Origin: JBNJGT01 sp964473285
Lineage (GTDB): Archaea; Nanobdellota; Nanobdellia; Woesearchaeales; JACJVW01
Reading direction: 5' to 3'
Assembly: GCA_964473285.1 (NCBI GenBank)
Contig: CAYYOI010000016.1
Location: forward strand, 1-31,200
Length of the DNA stretch: 31,200 nucleotides
How positions within the stretch are numbered: the stretch's first letter is position 1; each line of letters opens with the position of its first letter. Shown in pieces: positions 7,746 through 15,901 of the stretch. The notes under the pieces were generated by a model. That model was given only the letters and a program-made list of their open reading frames with translations, was not told where the DNA came from and ran no database searches. The position numbers and the translations under genes were made by a program.

Positions 7746-8435
7746 ATGCTAACTGCACAGGTCAAAAAGGATTATGGAAGTTTCAAATTACAGGACATAA
7801 AAGTGAAGTTGAAGCAGGGGCAATTGTTCGGATGCCTGGGACCTAATGGTTCGGGTAAGTCCACATTAGTAAAGATTCTTACGGGGCAGATACAACCAAC
7901 TTCTGGTACTGTTTCTGTTCTTGGGATTGATGTGGTCAGAAATCCGGTTGATGCCCGAAAGGTCATGGGAATAATTCCTGAGCAGGAATCGCCTCCTTCG
8001 TTTCTTACGGTTCATGAATACCTGCAATTCATCTGCAAGGTTAGGGAGGTTGGCAATGAGAAAATTGATGAGTGGTTGTCTTTCTTTGATTTTTCACATG
8101 AGCGTGACATGCTGATAAAGGACCTTTCCCGCGGCACTAAGCAGAAAGTGGTTGCAACACAAGCTTTCATCCATTCCCCACGCATGGTGTTTATCGATGA
8201 ACCACTCATAAACCTTGATCCTGTGATGCAGAAAAAATTCAAGAAATTCCTTGTAGATTATGCTAAGAAGAATACAATATTCCTTTCAACCCATATACTT
8301 AGCATCGCATCAGAGGTATGCACAGATGTTGGTATCCTTAAGGATGGAAAACTAGTATTACAGGATACAATGCGTAATATCCGCAAGGGAAAGAAAAATC
8401 TGGAGGACTTTTTCATCGGTGCTATAGATGGTTAA
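7746..8435 (+). CDS. ABC transporter ATP-binding protein
   Basis: A 229-residue ATPase subunit with every core motif: Walker A GPNGSGKST near residue 33, a Q-loop region (PEQES), the signature LSRGTKQKV near 129, Walker B MVFIDEPL near 147 and the H-loop STHI near 182. The C-terminus (LEDFFIGA) is the end usual in ABC-2/CcmA-type exporters. Its stop overlaps the start of the permease gene by eight bases, which fixes the pair. A purine-rich GAGGA-poor leader with a TATTTTAATAAG-like segment precedes the ATG. The substrate is unknown; lipid or peptide export is typical of this class. Confidence 0.85.
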   Translation: MLTAQVKKDYGSFKLQDIKVKLKQGQLFGCLGPNGSGKSTLVKILTGQIQPTSGTVSVLGIDVVRNPVDARKVMGIIPEQESPPSFLTVHEYLQFICKVREVGNEKIDEWLSFFDFSHERDMLIKDLSRGTKQKVVATQAFIHSPRMVFIDEPLINLDPVMQKKFKKFLVDYAKKNTIFLSTHILSIASEVCTDVGILKDGKLVLQDTMRNIRKGKKNLEDFFIGAIDG

Positions 8436-9798
8436 CCTGCTAAAATACCTGCTTTTGGAAGAGATACGATTGCATAGTGAGATGCGAGGATACAGAAGCT
8501 TTAGCCTTTTTCCCCTGGTCCTGTTGCTTGGGACAGGTGTCGTGAGCTATTTTCTAATCAGATTCTCTTCCTTAGGGGACTTTTCATTTGGCAGTGTTGT
8601 CATCTTTTTTGCGTTCGGCATCATGTGCGGCACCTTCGGGCTGCATGCAACAGATTACCTGGAGCGGCGGTTCGGAGATTACGGTAAACTATTCTCAAAT
8701 ACAATGGTGCTTCCCATCAAATTACGGCATGTGTTCCTGATGACCGCATTGGGTGATATGATCTTTTATTTCGGATGGTTCATACTTCCCTTGCTTGGAG
8801 GTGTTACTGGTGCTTTGGTTTTTGCAGGAAAAAGCGTTGCATTCATGCCCTTACTTTTGCTTTCCATAACATGCGCTTTCATGATTGGAATGGGTGTCTC
8901 TTTCCTCCTGACTGTTGCCATTAACCAATCTTGGTCACTTTTTGGCATATTCTTTGTACTGAGTGCAAGCGGACTTGTTTACTCATTTCTCCCTTACAGT
9001 TTATATGTTGAATTTAGTTTACTAGTACTTATAGGTAACCTAGCTGCAATCGGTATTTTGTTTGGGCTAGCCGCACTATTGGTAGGCAATGAATTCCATA
9101 CACGAAGGAAGGGGAAGCATCATTCTCTTCATTTCAGAGGGAATCACTTACTGTTCAAGGATTTTATTGATCTCTATCGAACGCATGGGTTGTTCGCAAA
9201 ACCATTATTTAATGTGGTAATCCCTTCAATACTCATGCTGATGCTTCTTGGAAGCCTGAACATCCTTGAAGGTGAGCTTGCGCTTGTCACGCATAATCTC
9301 GTGTTTGCCGCAATATTGTTGGGAACACTCTCCATCAATTTCTTCAATGTATTGCTGGCGATGGGGATTATCATAGGATTTATTTTCTTGGTTTCAGCCT
9401 CGGTCTATATCATAAAAGAATATTATGGGCTAACATGCAGCTGCCATATGACCCTACCAATCTTTATTTTTGTATTGACTTCTCTTGGAGTATTTGTAGG
9501 AATATTGACCTATTATTTCCTTTCAAAGTCCTTTTCACAAAAAAAGAATAAACTATTCGGGAATATCGAGAAAACCCTTAACTTTCTTGAGAAAGAGGAA
9601 AAAGAGATAGTCACTGTCCTTATAAAGGAAGGGGATCTTGCCCAGAATAAGTTAAGCAAGATAACAAAGATTGATCCAGTAAAATTATACAGAAGATTGT
9701 CAAGCCTTGAAGAAAGGAAAATCATAAGAAAGGAGAAAAAGGGAATGACCAATATTATACACCTGGAGAATGAATTCAAAGAGATTTTCATTAAATGA
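8428..9798 (+). CDS. ABC-2-like permease fused to membrane winged-helix protein
   Basis: 456 residues of composite origin. Residues 1 to about 308 are an ABC-2-type permease with about seven to eight hydrophobic helices and the loop ATDYLERRFGDYGKLFSNTM typical of these exporters. Then, without a break, residues about 312-456 look like a complete protein of another kind: a helix starting MGIIIGFIFLV, a CSCH motif with the second helix FIFVLTSLGVFVGILTYYFL, a basic stretch, and a C-terminal winged helix (KIDPVKLYRRLSSLEERKI) ending in MTNIIHL. An in-frame ATG at 9361 could start that second part alone. The permease appears to lack its normal last helices. It may be a genuine transporter-regulator fusion or the product of a deletion that joined two genes. 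Confidence 0.7.
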   Translation: MVNLLKYLLLEEIRLHSEMRGYRSFSLFPLVLLLGTGVVSYFLIRFSSLGDFSFGSVVIFFAFGIMCGTFGLHATDYLERRFGDYGKLFSNTMVLPIKLRHVFLMTALGDMIFYFGWFILPLLGGVTGALVFAGKSVAFMPLLLLSITCAFMIGMGVSFLLTVAINQSWSLFGIFFVLSASGLVYSFLPYSLYVEFSLLVLIGNLAAIGILFGLAALLVGNEFHTRRKGKHHSLHFRGNHLLFKDFIDLYRTHGLFAKPLFNVVIPSILMLMLLGSLNILEGELALVTHNLVFAAILLGTLSINFFNVLLAMGIIIGFIFLVSASVYIIKEYYGLTCSCHMTLPIFIFVLTSLGVFVGILTYYFLSKSFSQKKNKLFGNIEKTLNFLEKEEKEIVTVLIKEGDLAQNKLSKITKIDPVKLYRRLSSLEERKIIRKEKKGMTNIIHLENEFKEIFIK

Positions 9799-9815
9799 TA
9801 TGGAATCCAAAGGTT

Positions 9816-9863
9816 ATTTCACTTTTTGAAAGAATAATTTATAAATTATTTCACATTTGAAAT
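9816..9863 (+). promoter_or_regulatory. Promoter with paired TTTCA/TGAAA half-site palindromes
   Basis: A TATA-like TTATAAATTA (about 9839-9848) lies some 25 bases before the ATG at 9869, implying a leaderless transcript. It sits between two similar palindromes: TTTCA-N5-TGAAA at 9817-9831 and ATTTCA-N4-TGAAAT at 9848-9863. Their centres are about 32 bases apart, close to three helical turns. Binding there would block TBP/TFB or the start site. The likely regulator is unknown. The winged helix in the gene just upstream is one candidate. Confidence 0.5.
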
Positions 9864-9868
9864 TATAT

Positions 9869-11557
9869 ATGGATTCAACTATTAAACAGAGATTGATAGG
9901 TCTGCTTGCCTTATTCTTACTAGCAATGGGCAGCATCAACCTTGCTGCAGCCCAGAACGATTCAACCAAGGTATATTTCTTCTGGATGGAAGGCTGCCCT
10001 CATTGTGCTTCTGAAAAACCTTTCCTGGAAGAGCTGGAGGAAAAATATCCTCATATGGAATTGAAGAGTTTTGAGGCAAATGAGAATGTACAATTGTTCA
10101 AGCAGGTCGCAGGGGCCTATGGCACAACAGCAAGAAGTGTACCTGCAACATTCATAGGTGACAAGCACTGGGTTGGTTTTTCTGAAGATATGGAACCAGA
10201 GATTGAGAGAAAAGTACAAGAATGCATAGATGAGGGGTGTGTGAGTCCTGCTGAGGATGTAATAGAATCAGAATCCCCAGAGACTGAAAAAGAGACAGAG
10301 ACTGAAGAAAAAGAGACAGAACCTGATGAAAATGATACACAGGAAATAGATGAGATTCCCAAAAACGGCTCAGAAAGCCATGAGTTATGCGTACATGTTT
10401 TCCTTGACTACAGCTGTGGTGAATGTGAAGAGGCAAAAGAGTTTCTTGAGGGATTAGGATATAATATCATGTTTCATAATGCAAACAATGAGAGCGAGTT
10501 GTATGAAAAATTCAAGGAAACCTATGGGCTTACAAAGGCAGGATATCCTACTGTCTTCATAGGAGATACTTATCTTATAGGAATCGATGCCATCAAGAGA
10601 AATTTTGAGGAATTAGCCAAGGAATGCAAAACAAAGGATTGCCCTTGTCCTGCTGAGAAGATAAAAGGGATAACCCCTTCAATGCCACAGCGTGATTTCA
10701 AGTCTGAAGTGACTAAAGAACTTGATCTCCCATTGGTTGGGACAGTTGATGTGGGAAGCATGCCTCTTGTTGTGATGACCGGCCTTATGGCATTCATAGA
10801 TGGGTTCAACCCATGCTCATTATGGGTGCTTACATTCCTTCTAGGGATTGTTATCTATACAGGTTCACGAAAGAAGATCTTTCTTGTGGGCATGACATTC
10901 CTTCTTATAACTGCAGCAGCCTATGGTGCGTTCATGGTAGGGCTACTTAACGTGTTCTCATATATAGGTTATACTTTCTGGATCAAGATTGGTGTTGCAG
11001 CAATCGCAACTTTGTTTGGGGTTGTCAATATAAAAGATTATTTCTGGTATAAGAAGGGAATCTCTTTTACAATCCCTGATAAGTTCAAACCAAAGATATT
11101 CAGGGAAATGCGGAATATAATGAATCCAGACAGGTCTACTTTAGGGATGCTTATTGCAACATCACTGATGGCCCTTGGCATTGTCCTGGTTGAGCTGCCA
11201 TGTACTGCCGGATTTCCAATGATCTGGACAAACATACTTTCACAGCACGAAATCAGCGGAATAGCATTTGCCGCTCTTTTAGGATTATACCTGATCATAT
11301 ACTTGCTGATAGAGTTAGTAATCTTCTTTACTGCAATCATCTCCCTGAATGCTGCAAAATTTGAAGAGAAACACGGCAAGGCACTAAAGCTTGTGGGTGG
11401 GATGATAATGCTTGGATTGGCATTTGCATTATTATTCATGCCTGAACTCATGAACTCAATCATGGGGACAGTCTACATATTCGGAGCTGCAATAGGATTG
11501 TCAATCCTGATAATGCTTTTGCAGCCAAAGAAAAAGATAAAAAAGGTGATAAAATGA
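9869..11557 (+). CDS. CcdA/DsbD-type membrane protein with two thioredoxin domains
   Basis: 562 residues from ATG 9869, chosen because a TATA box lies 25 bases upstream. A TTG at 9857 is in frame but less likely. A signal sequence (about 5-28) is followed by thioredoxin domain 1 with the active site C43-P-H-C46 and a cis-proline motif SVPATFIG. An acidic Glu/Thr linker follows, then thioredoxin domain 2 with CGEC and YPTVFIG. From about residue 285 there is a six-to-eight-helix CcdA/DsbD transmembrane domain whose paired redox cysteines are in NPCS and LPCT. In DsbD such a core moves electrons from cytosolic thioredoxin to external thiols. Here both external acceptors are fused to it. It is the first gene of the lipoate operon and overlaps the H-like gene by ATGA. 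Confidence 0.85.
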   Translation: MDSTIKQRLIGLLALFLLAMGSINLAAAQNDSTKVYFFWMEGCPHCASEKPFLEELEEKYPHMELKSFEANENVQLFKQVAGAYGTTARSVPATFIGDKHWVGFSEDMEPEIERKVQECIDEGCVSPAEDVIESESPETEKETETEEKETEPDENDTQEIDEIPKNGSESHELCVHVFLDYSCGECEEAKEFLEGLGYNIMFHNANNESELYEKFKETYGLTKAGYPTVFIGDTYLIGIDAIKRNFEELAKECKTKDCPCPAEKIKGITPSMPQRDFKSEVTKELDLPLVGTVDVGSMPLVVMTGLMAFIDGFNPCSLWVLTFLLGIVIYTGSRKKIFLVGMTFLLITAAAYGAFMVGLLNVFSYIGYTFWIKIGVAAIATLFGVVNIKDYFWYKKGISFTIPDKFKPKIFREMRNIMNPDRSTLGMLIATSLMALGIVLVELPCTAGFPMIWTNILSQHEISGIAFAALLGLYLIIYLLIELVIFFTAIISLNAAKFEEKHGKALKLVGGMIMLGLAFALLFMPELMNSIMGTVYIFGAAIGLSILIMLLQPKKKIKKVIK

Positions 11558-11925
11558 ATTTACCTGACAATCTAAAATACAACAAGGACAATTCTTGGGT
11601 AAAAGTTGAAGGAGACATAGCAACTGTTGGGGTTATAGAACCTGCAGCAAAAAAGGTCGAGTTTGTTTTCATACAACTGCCTGAGAAAAAGGAGATCAAG
11701 AAAGGAGACACCTATGTCTCACTAGAGGGTGTGAAGTGGTCAGGGCACTTGTCCAGCCCTGTAACAGGAGAAGTCATTGAAGTGAATGAACCCTTGTTTG
11801 ATGAACCATCAAAGATCAATGAGGATCCTTATGGAGAATGGATAATGAAGGTGAAGCTTGATGATCCAAAAGAAGCTGAGAATCTTATGGATAGTGAACA
11901 AGCTAAAAAGGAGTACGAAAAATGA
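11554..11925 (+). CDS. Glycine cleavage H-like lipoyl carrier protein
   Basis: A 123-residue protein with the compact lipoyl-domain fold of GcvH: SWVKVEGDIATVGVIEPAA, a beta hairpin, LEGVKW with the predicted lipoylated lysine K61, SPVTGEVIEVN, and the ending NEDPYGEWIMKVKL plus a C-terminal helix. The order and spacing match GcvH closely. The flanking residues (EGVKW instead of ESVKA) differ, which suggests a specialised carrier. No GcvT, GcvP or 2-oxoacid dehydrogenase gene is near, while lipoyl synthase and lipoate ligase are in the same operon. It therefore probably serves a redox role other than glycine cleavage, as do GcvH-like proteins in sHdr sulfur oxidation or SirTM operons. Starts and ends overlap both neighbours by ATGA. 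Confidence 0.8.
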   Translation: MNLPDNLKYNKDNSWVKVEGDIATVGVIEPAAKKVEFVFIQLPEKKEIKKGDTYVSLEGVKWSGHLSSPVTGEVIEVNEPLFDEPSKINEDPYGEWIMKVKLDDPKEAENLMDSEQAKKEYEK

Positions 11926-12347
11926 AATATCTCTGGATAATGATTGCAATTATTGCACTAGCAGGCTGTTCAACTGATAATAATGCAACAGGAGATGCTG
12001 TCAGTGAAATAAATGAAGATAGTAGCGATGGTGAAAAGGTAACAGTTTACTTTTTCTGGGGCGATGGATGCCCGCACTGCGCTACAGAAAAAACTTTCCT
12101 TGAACAGATGGAAAGCAAGTACCCTATTGAAGTGAAGATGTTTGAGACATATAAAAACCCGGAAAATGCCCAGTATTTCCAGGAATTCGCGCAGGCTCAT
12201 GAATTTCAGGCAAGAGGTGTTCCTGCAACATTCATAGGTGAAGAGCACTGGGTAGGATTCGCAGAGCGAATGAAAGAAGAGATGGAAGAAAAGATCAAGG
12301 ATTGCATAGATAATGGTTGCCCAGACCCAGGAGATAAGGTGAACTGA
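11922..12347 (+). CDS. Thioredoxin-fold lipoprotein (CPHC)
   Basis: A 141-residue lipoprotein: signal helix, lipobox LAGC with C16, an acidic linker, then a thioredoxin fold with C50-P-H-C53, the cis-proline motif GVPATFIG and a C-terminal C-x4-C pair (DCIDNGC). It is a close paralogue of thioredoxin domain 1 of the gene at 9869. Both share the FFW-x-x-GCPHC start, RxVPATFIG, HWVGF and the cysteine pair at the end, so one probably arose from the other by duplication. Anchored outside the membrane, it is a natural electron acceptor or donor for the CcdA domain. Confidence 0.8.
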   Translation: MKYLWIMIAIIALAGCSTDNNATGDAVSEINEDSSDGEKVTVYFFWGDGCPHCATEKTFLEQMESKYPIEVKMFETYKNPENAQYFQEFAQAHEFQARGVPATFIGEEHWVGFAERMKEEMEEKIKDCIDNGCPDPGDKVN

Positions 12348-12360
12348 TTAAGGATGGATC

Positions 12361-13611
12361 ATGATGAGAGTTGTTATTATCGGCGGGGGAAGTGCAGGGA
12401 CAACGTGCGCTTTTGAGCTTCGAAAGCTGGATAAACAAGCAGAGATAACAATACTTGAAAAGGGAAACCATACACAATATTCACCCTGCGCACTGCCTTA
12501 TGTGGTATCTGGAGAAATAAGAGATTTCAAGGATATCTTTCTATTCAGTGAAAAGGATTATTCTGCAAATGATATCAGCCTTAGCCTGAACTCTTCTGTT
12601 GAAAGGATTGACAGGGAGGACAAGACAATAACTTTCACAAGAGAAGGAGAGACTCAAGAACTAAAATATGATAAGTTGGTCATTGCTACTGGAAGCTCTT
12701 CATTCGTTCCTCCTATTGAGGGTTTAGAAAGCACCAAATACAAGGTACTTAAGACTATAGAGGATGCAAAGGATATCTCACCAAAAGGTAAGTCAATAGT
12801 TATTGGTGCAGGCATGATTGGTGTTGAGCTTGCAGATTCTCTGGCACAGCGTGGAGAGAATGTATCCTTGATTGAGGTTAAGGAGAATATACTGCCTGGA
12901 TTACTTGATAAGAAGATGGCTGGAAGGCTAAAGGAATATCTTGATTTCGATATATATGAGGAGATGCCGGTAAAGATATCAGAAAATAAGGTTTCAGATA
13001 TTCCTTTTGACAATCTTTTCATATGCACAGGGATGAAACCTAACATTGCTCTTGCTAAAGAGTGTGGGATTGAGACAGATAAGGCTATTGTCATTGATGA
13101 TTATCTGCAAACATCTGATGAGGATATCTATGCCTGCGGAGACTGTACAGAGGTTACTGAGTTCTATACAGGAAATAAGATTGTGAGCGGTCTTGGGACA
13201 ACTGCTGTAAGGCAGGCAAAGATTATTGCAAAGAACATCCTGGGGGGAGAAGAGAAGTTTCCGCCTGTGATGAATAATTCTGTAACAAAACTAAGAAGGG
13301 TTTTTGTCGGGTCTGTAGGGACCACGGGAAGTGTTTCTGCAGAGTATGCTGGTCCTGCCAGGGCAGAGTATTACCCCTCTGATGAGAGGATTGCAGTCAA
13401 GCTTTTCTGTGACAGATCAGGAATAGTCATAGGAGGGCAACTTATAGGTACAGAGGTTGTTGGAAGGCTTGATCTTATAGCGCTTGCAATAAGCAAGAGC
13501 ATGCATGTAAGGGAGCTTGCAGAACTTGAGACCTGTTACAACCCTGCATCAGCACCTATATTTGATCCAGTATCAATAGCTGCGCAGATATGCATGAAAA
13601 AAATACGATGA
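12361..13611 (+). CDS. FAD/NAD(P)H disulfide reductase, single-cysteine (CoADR-like)
   Basis: A 416-residue flavoprotein. An FAD Rossmann motif (VVIIGGGSAG) opens the protein. The active-site region YSPCALPYV has one catalytic cysteine, C43, as in CoA disulfide reductase, NADH oxidase/peroxidase and NAD(P)H sulfur reductases. Classical dihydrolipoamide dehydrogenase has CX4C instead. An NAD(P) motif (VIGAGMIGVELA), the ATG-type strand TGSSS, the FAD motif YACGDC and a dimerisation domain ending ETCYNPASAPIFDPV complete it. In this operon it is the obvious source of NAD(P)H electrons, perhaps for the lipoyl carrier. Because it lacks the second cysteine, a low-molecular-weight thiol, persulfide or arsenical-linked substrate must also be considered. 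Confidence 0.8.
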   Translation: MMRVVIIGGGSAGTTCAFELRKLDKQAEITILEKGNHTQYSPCALPYVVSGEIRDFKDIFLFSEKDYSANDISLSLNSSVERIDREDKTITFTREGETQELKYDKLVIATGSSSFVPPIEGLESTKYKVLKTIEDAKDISPKGKSIVIGAGMIGVELADSLAQRGENVSLIEVKENILPGLLDKKMAGRLKEYLDFDIYEEMPVKISENKVSDIPFDNLFICTGMKPNIALAKECGIETDKAIVIDDYLQTSDEDIYACGDCTEVTEFYTGNKIVSGLGTTAVRQAKIIAKNILGGEEKFPPVMNNSVTKLRRVFVGSVGTTGSVSAEYAGPARAEYYPSDERIAVKLFCDRSGIVIGGQLIGTEVVGRLDLIALAISKSMHVRELAELETCYNPASAPIFDPVSIAAQICMKKIR

Positions 13612-14432
13612 TACCAGACTGGATAAGAACAGCTCCTTATGATAAGGAATCTTTTTTGAAGACAAAAGAACTTGTACAAGAATATAATCTTAATACTGTG
13701 TGCATGGAGGCAGATTGTCCAAATCGCTATGAGTGCTTTTCAAAAGGAACTGCAACCTTCATGATCCTTGGGGATACCTGCACAAGGAATTGTAGATATT
13801 GCAATATAAATAAAGGTAAGCCAAAAGAAGTTGATCCTGATGAACCTCAAAGGATTGCACAAGCTGTTAAGAAATTAGACCTGAATTATGCAGTAATCAC
13901 CTGTGTCACAAGGGATGACCTGGAGGATGGCGGTGCAGGCCAGTTTGCAAGGACAATAGAGAGAATAAGAAAACTTAGCCCGGGCTGTAAGATTGAAGTA
14001 TTGATCTCTGATATGAAAGGGGATTTGGGGGCACTAAAGAAGATAATTGATGCCGGACCTGATGTATTGAACCACAATATTGAGGTTGTGCGTGGATTGT
14101 TTTCAGAACTGAGGCCGCAGGGTAATTATGATGTTTCTTTAAAGATTCTTGAGAAAGGAAAGGAGTCTGGCCTTAAGACTAAATCAGGTTTTATGTTAGG
14201 TTTTGGTGAAGATGAAAGCCAGATTATAAACACGCTCAGGGACTTAAGGGATGCGGGCTGCAATATTGTTACAATAGGACAATATCTTAAACCAGATAAA
14301 GGTCTTGATGTGAGAAAATATTATACTCCTGAAGAATTCAAAGGCATTGAAGAGAAAGCAAATAAGCTGGGGATAAGAGGTGTACTTGCAGGACCATTGG
14401 TGAGAAGCTCATATAAAGCAGGTGAGATCTAG
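13608..14432 (+). CDS. lipA: Lipoyl synthase
   Basis: Radical SAM enzyme that inserts two sulfurs into a protein-bound octanoyl chain. All three family signatures are present: the auxiliary-cluster motif CMEADCPNRYEC (CX4CX5C), the radical SAM CTRNCRYC (CX3CX2C), and the C-terminal RSSY that binds the auxiliary cluster. I chose the ATG at 13608, giving 274 residues, because it overlaps the upstream stop as ATGA. An ATG at 13590 would add six residues. It is coupled to the disulfide reductase and lies in the same operon as both lipoate ligase subunits and the H-like carrier, so the cell can make and attach lipoyl groups for that carrier. The stop codon is TAG. Confidence 0.92.
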   Translation: MIPDWIRTAPYDKESFLKTKELVQEYNLNTVCMEADCPNRYECFSKGTATFMILGDTCTRNCRYCNINKGKPKEVDPDEPQRIAQAVKKLDLNYAVITCVTRDDLEDGGAGQFARTIERIRKLSPGCKIEVLISDMKGDLGALKKIIDAGPDVLNHNIEVVRGLFSELRPQGNYDVSLKILEKGKESGLKTKSGFMLGFGEDESQIINTLRDLRDAGCNIVTIGQYLKPDKGLDVRKYYTPEEFKGIEEKANKLGIRGVLAGPLVRSSYKAGEI

Positions 14433-14448
14433 GGGGAGTTCATGAAAA

Positions 14449-14889
14449 ATGAGATATAAGATACTTATTGTTGCATTCATGGTCATATTTACTGCGGGTT
14501 GTACACTAGAAGATTTGGATAAGCTAAAATATATGGGAACACAGGAGAACAAAAATCAGGATGTGAGAATCATCAATTTTGAGACTGAGAAATATGCTTA
14601 TGGCTCTCATGAAAACCTGAAGGCAACAGTAAAAATCGAAAGTGCAATAAAAGCTGGTGGCAAGGCCAGGCTGATAGGAATCAAACCTCATACTTATCAC
14701 CATATTGATAATACAAAAAGATTAGATTTGAATAAAGGCGAGAACAAGATTGTTTTCAATGTGAAAACCCCTCATTGTACATCAGGTTGCGGAGGAGTTT
14801 ACCCTGGGCCTTATGACATTACAATTCAACTGAGCTTAAATGATACAGTGGTTGCAGAATCTACAAAAACTATTGAGTTGGTTAGTTAA
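14449..14889 (+). CDS. Unknown lipoprotein in lipoate operon
   Basis: A 146-residue lipoprotein with lipobox TAGC (C18), preceded by a strong AGGGGGAG ribosome site at 14431-14438. After a short linker, the mature protein is a beta-rich domain of about 95 residues resembling an immunoglobulin-like fold. It contains a His/Cys cluster KTPHCTSGCGG near residues 107-117. C-x3-C with an adjacent histidine could bind a metal or form a redox disulfide. The end overlaps the lipoate ligase start (TAATG). I do not recognise the family, but its operon position suggests an external partner of the thioredoxins. Confidence 0.65.
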   Translation: MRYKILIVAFMVIFTAGCTLEDLDKLKYMGTQENKNQDVRIINFETEKYAYGSHENLKATVKIESAIKAGGKARLIGIKPHTYHHIDNTKRLDLNKGENKIVFNVKTPHCTSGCGGVYPGPYDITIQLSLNDTVVAESTKTIELVS

Positions 14890-15635
14890 TGGAAAGCTGG
14901 AGATTGATAAAATCAATTGAGACAAACGGTGCCATGCAGATGGCAATAGATGAGGCCATACTTATAGAGAGAATCAAGAATAAGGTTCCCACATTAAGGT
15001 TCTTTACTTGGAATCCACCCTGTCTTACAATAGGATATTTCCAAAATCTAGAGAAAGAAGTGAACACAGGAGTCGCAAAAGAATTGGGGATAGATGTTGT
15101 AAGAAGATACACAGGCGGGGGAGCGGTGTTGCATGAAAAGGAACTGACCTATTCTATAGCAATACCTGAAAAACTGGTTTCAAAAGATATTAAGGAGTCT
15201 TATAAGATTATCTGTAATGCTCTTATCAGGGGGCTATCTCTTCTTGGCTTGGATTGTGAGTTCCAGCCGGTAAATGATATAATAGTGAATAATAAGAAGA
15301 TATCAGGTAACGCCCAGACCAGAAAAGAGGGAGTCATCCTTCAGCATGGGACAATACTCCTGGATGTTGATGTCAAAAAGATGTTCAGGCTTTTGAAAGT
15401 CTCTGATGAAAAGATAAAGGATAAGATGATAAAATCAGTTGAAGAAAGGGTTACTTCATTAAAGGAGATTGAAACTACTACCTTTGAAGGATTGCGTGAC
15501 GCGCTAATAAAAGGGTTTGAAGAGGAGTTTGGAATCACTTTAGAAGAAGATGAATTGACTCCGGAAGAATTAAGCTTAGCTGACAAGCTGTATAGAGAAA
15601 AATATTCAACTAAGGAGTGGATGGAGTTAAGATGA
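14889..15635 (+). CDS. lplA: Lipoate-protein ligase, catalytic subunit
   Basis: 248 residues of the BPL/LplA fold. Diagnostic motifs are RRYTGGGAVLHEKELTYS (lipoate/adenylate loop), NDIIVNNKKISGNAQTR with the catalytic lysine region, and LQHGTILLDVD. It lacks the C-terminal accessory domain of bacterial LplA. That part is encoded by the next gene, as in Thermoplasma LplA/LplB. The reaction is ATP-dependent attachment of lipoate (or octanoate) to the target lysine, here probably K61 of the H-like carrier. It is coupled to its neighbours on both sides (TAATG upstream, ATGA downstream). LipM-type octanoyl transfer is an alternative given the lipA in the same operon. Confidence 0.88.
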   Translation: MESWRLIKSIETNGAMQMAIDEAILIERIKNKVPTLRFFTWNPPCLTIGYFQNLEKEVNTGVAKELGIDVVRRYTGGGAVLHEKELTYSIAIPEKLVSKDIKESYKIICNALIRGLSLLGLDCEFQPVNDIIVNNKKISGNAQTRKEGVILQHGTILLDVDVKKMFRLLKVSDEKIKDKMIKSVEERVTSLKEIETTTFEGLRDALIKGFEEEFGITLEEDELTPEELSLADKLYREKYSTKEWMELR

Positions 15636-15901
15636 CTGAGATAGATCATAAAGTACCAGGCGGCAAACTCCTCAGGCTGGAGGTTGAGCTTGATAAGGAG
15701 ATTATCGGTTCCATAAAGCTTTCAGGGGATTTTTTTGTTCATCCTGAGACAGCCATTGCAAAGATTGAAGGGCTGCTTGAAGGCAAAAGGATTGATGAAG
15801 TAGAGGATGTCTTGAATAATTTTATCAGGAAAAATAATATTGAACTGATAGGTTTTGATGCTTCTGACCTGGCAAAGGCTTTAGAGAGGGTTGCTAAATG
15901 A
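15632..15901 (+). CDS. lplB: Lipoate-protein ligase accessory subunit (LplB-like)
   Basis: An 89-residue protein matching the accessory C-terminal domain of lipoate-protein ligase: KVPGGKLLRLEVELDKEIIGSIKLSGDFFVHPETA followed by helices. In Thermoplasma acidophilum this domain is a separate protein needed for adenylate formation. I place the start at ATG 15632, which overlaps the ligase stop (ATGA). A GTG at 15617 is less likely. The pairing confirms an archaeal-type bipartite ligase. Confidence 0.85.
   Translation: MTEIDHKVPGGKLLRLEVELDKEIIGSIKLSGDFFVHPETAIAKIEGLLEGKRIDEVEDVLNNFIRKNNIELIGFDASDLAKALERVAK

Noticed and set aside
11554..11925. Standard glycine cleavage H protein
   Set aside because: No gcvT or gcvP is nearby, the context is redox, and the residues around K61 differ.
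12361..13611. Dihydrolipoamide dehydrogenase
   Set aside because: It has a single active-site cysteine, as in the CoADR/NADH oxidase group.
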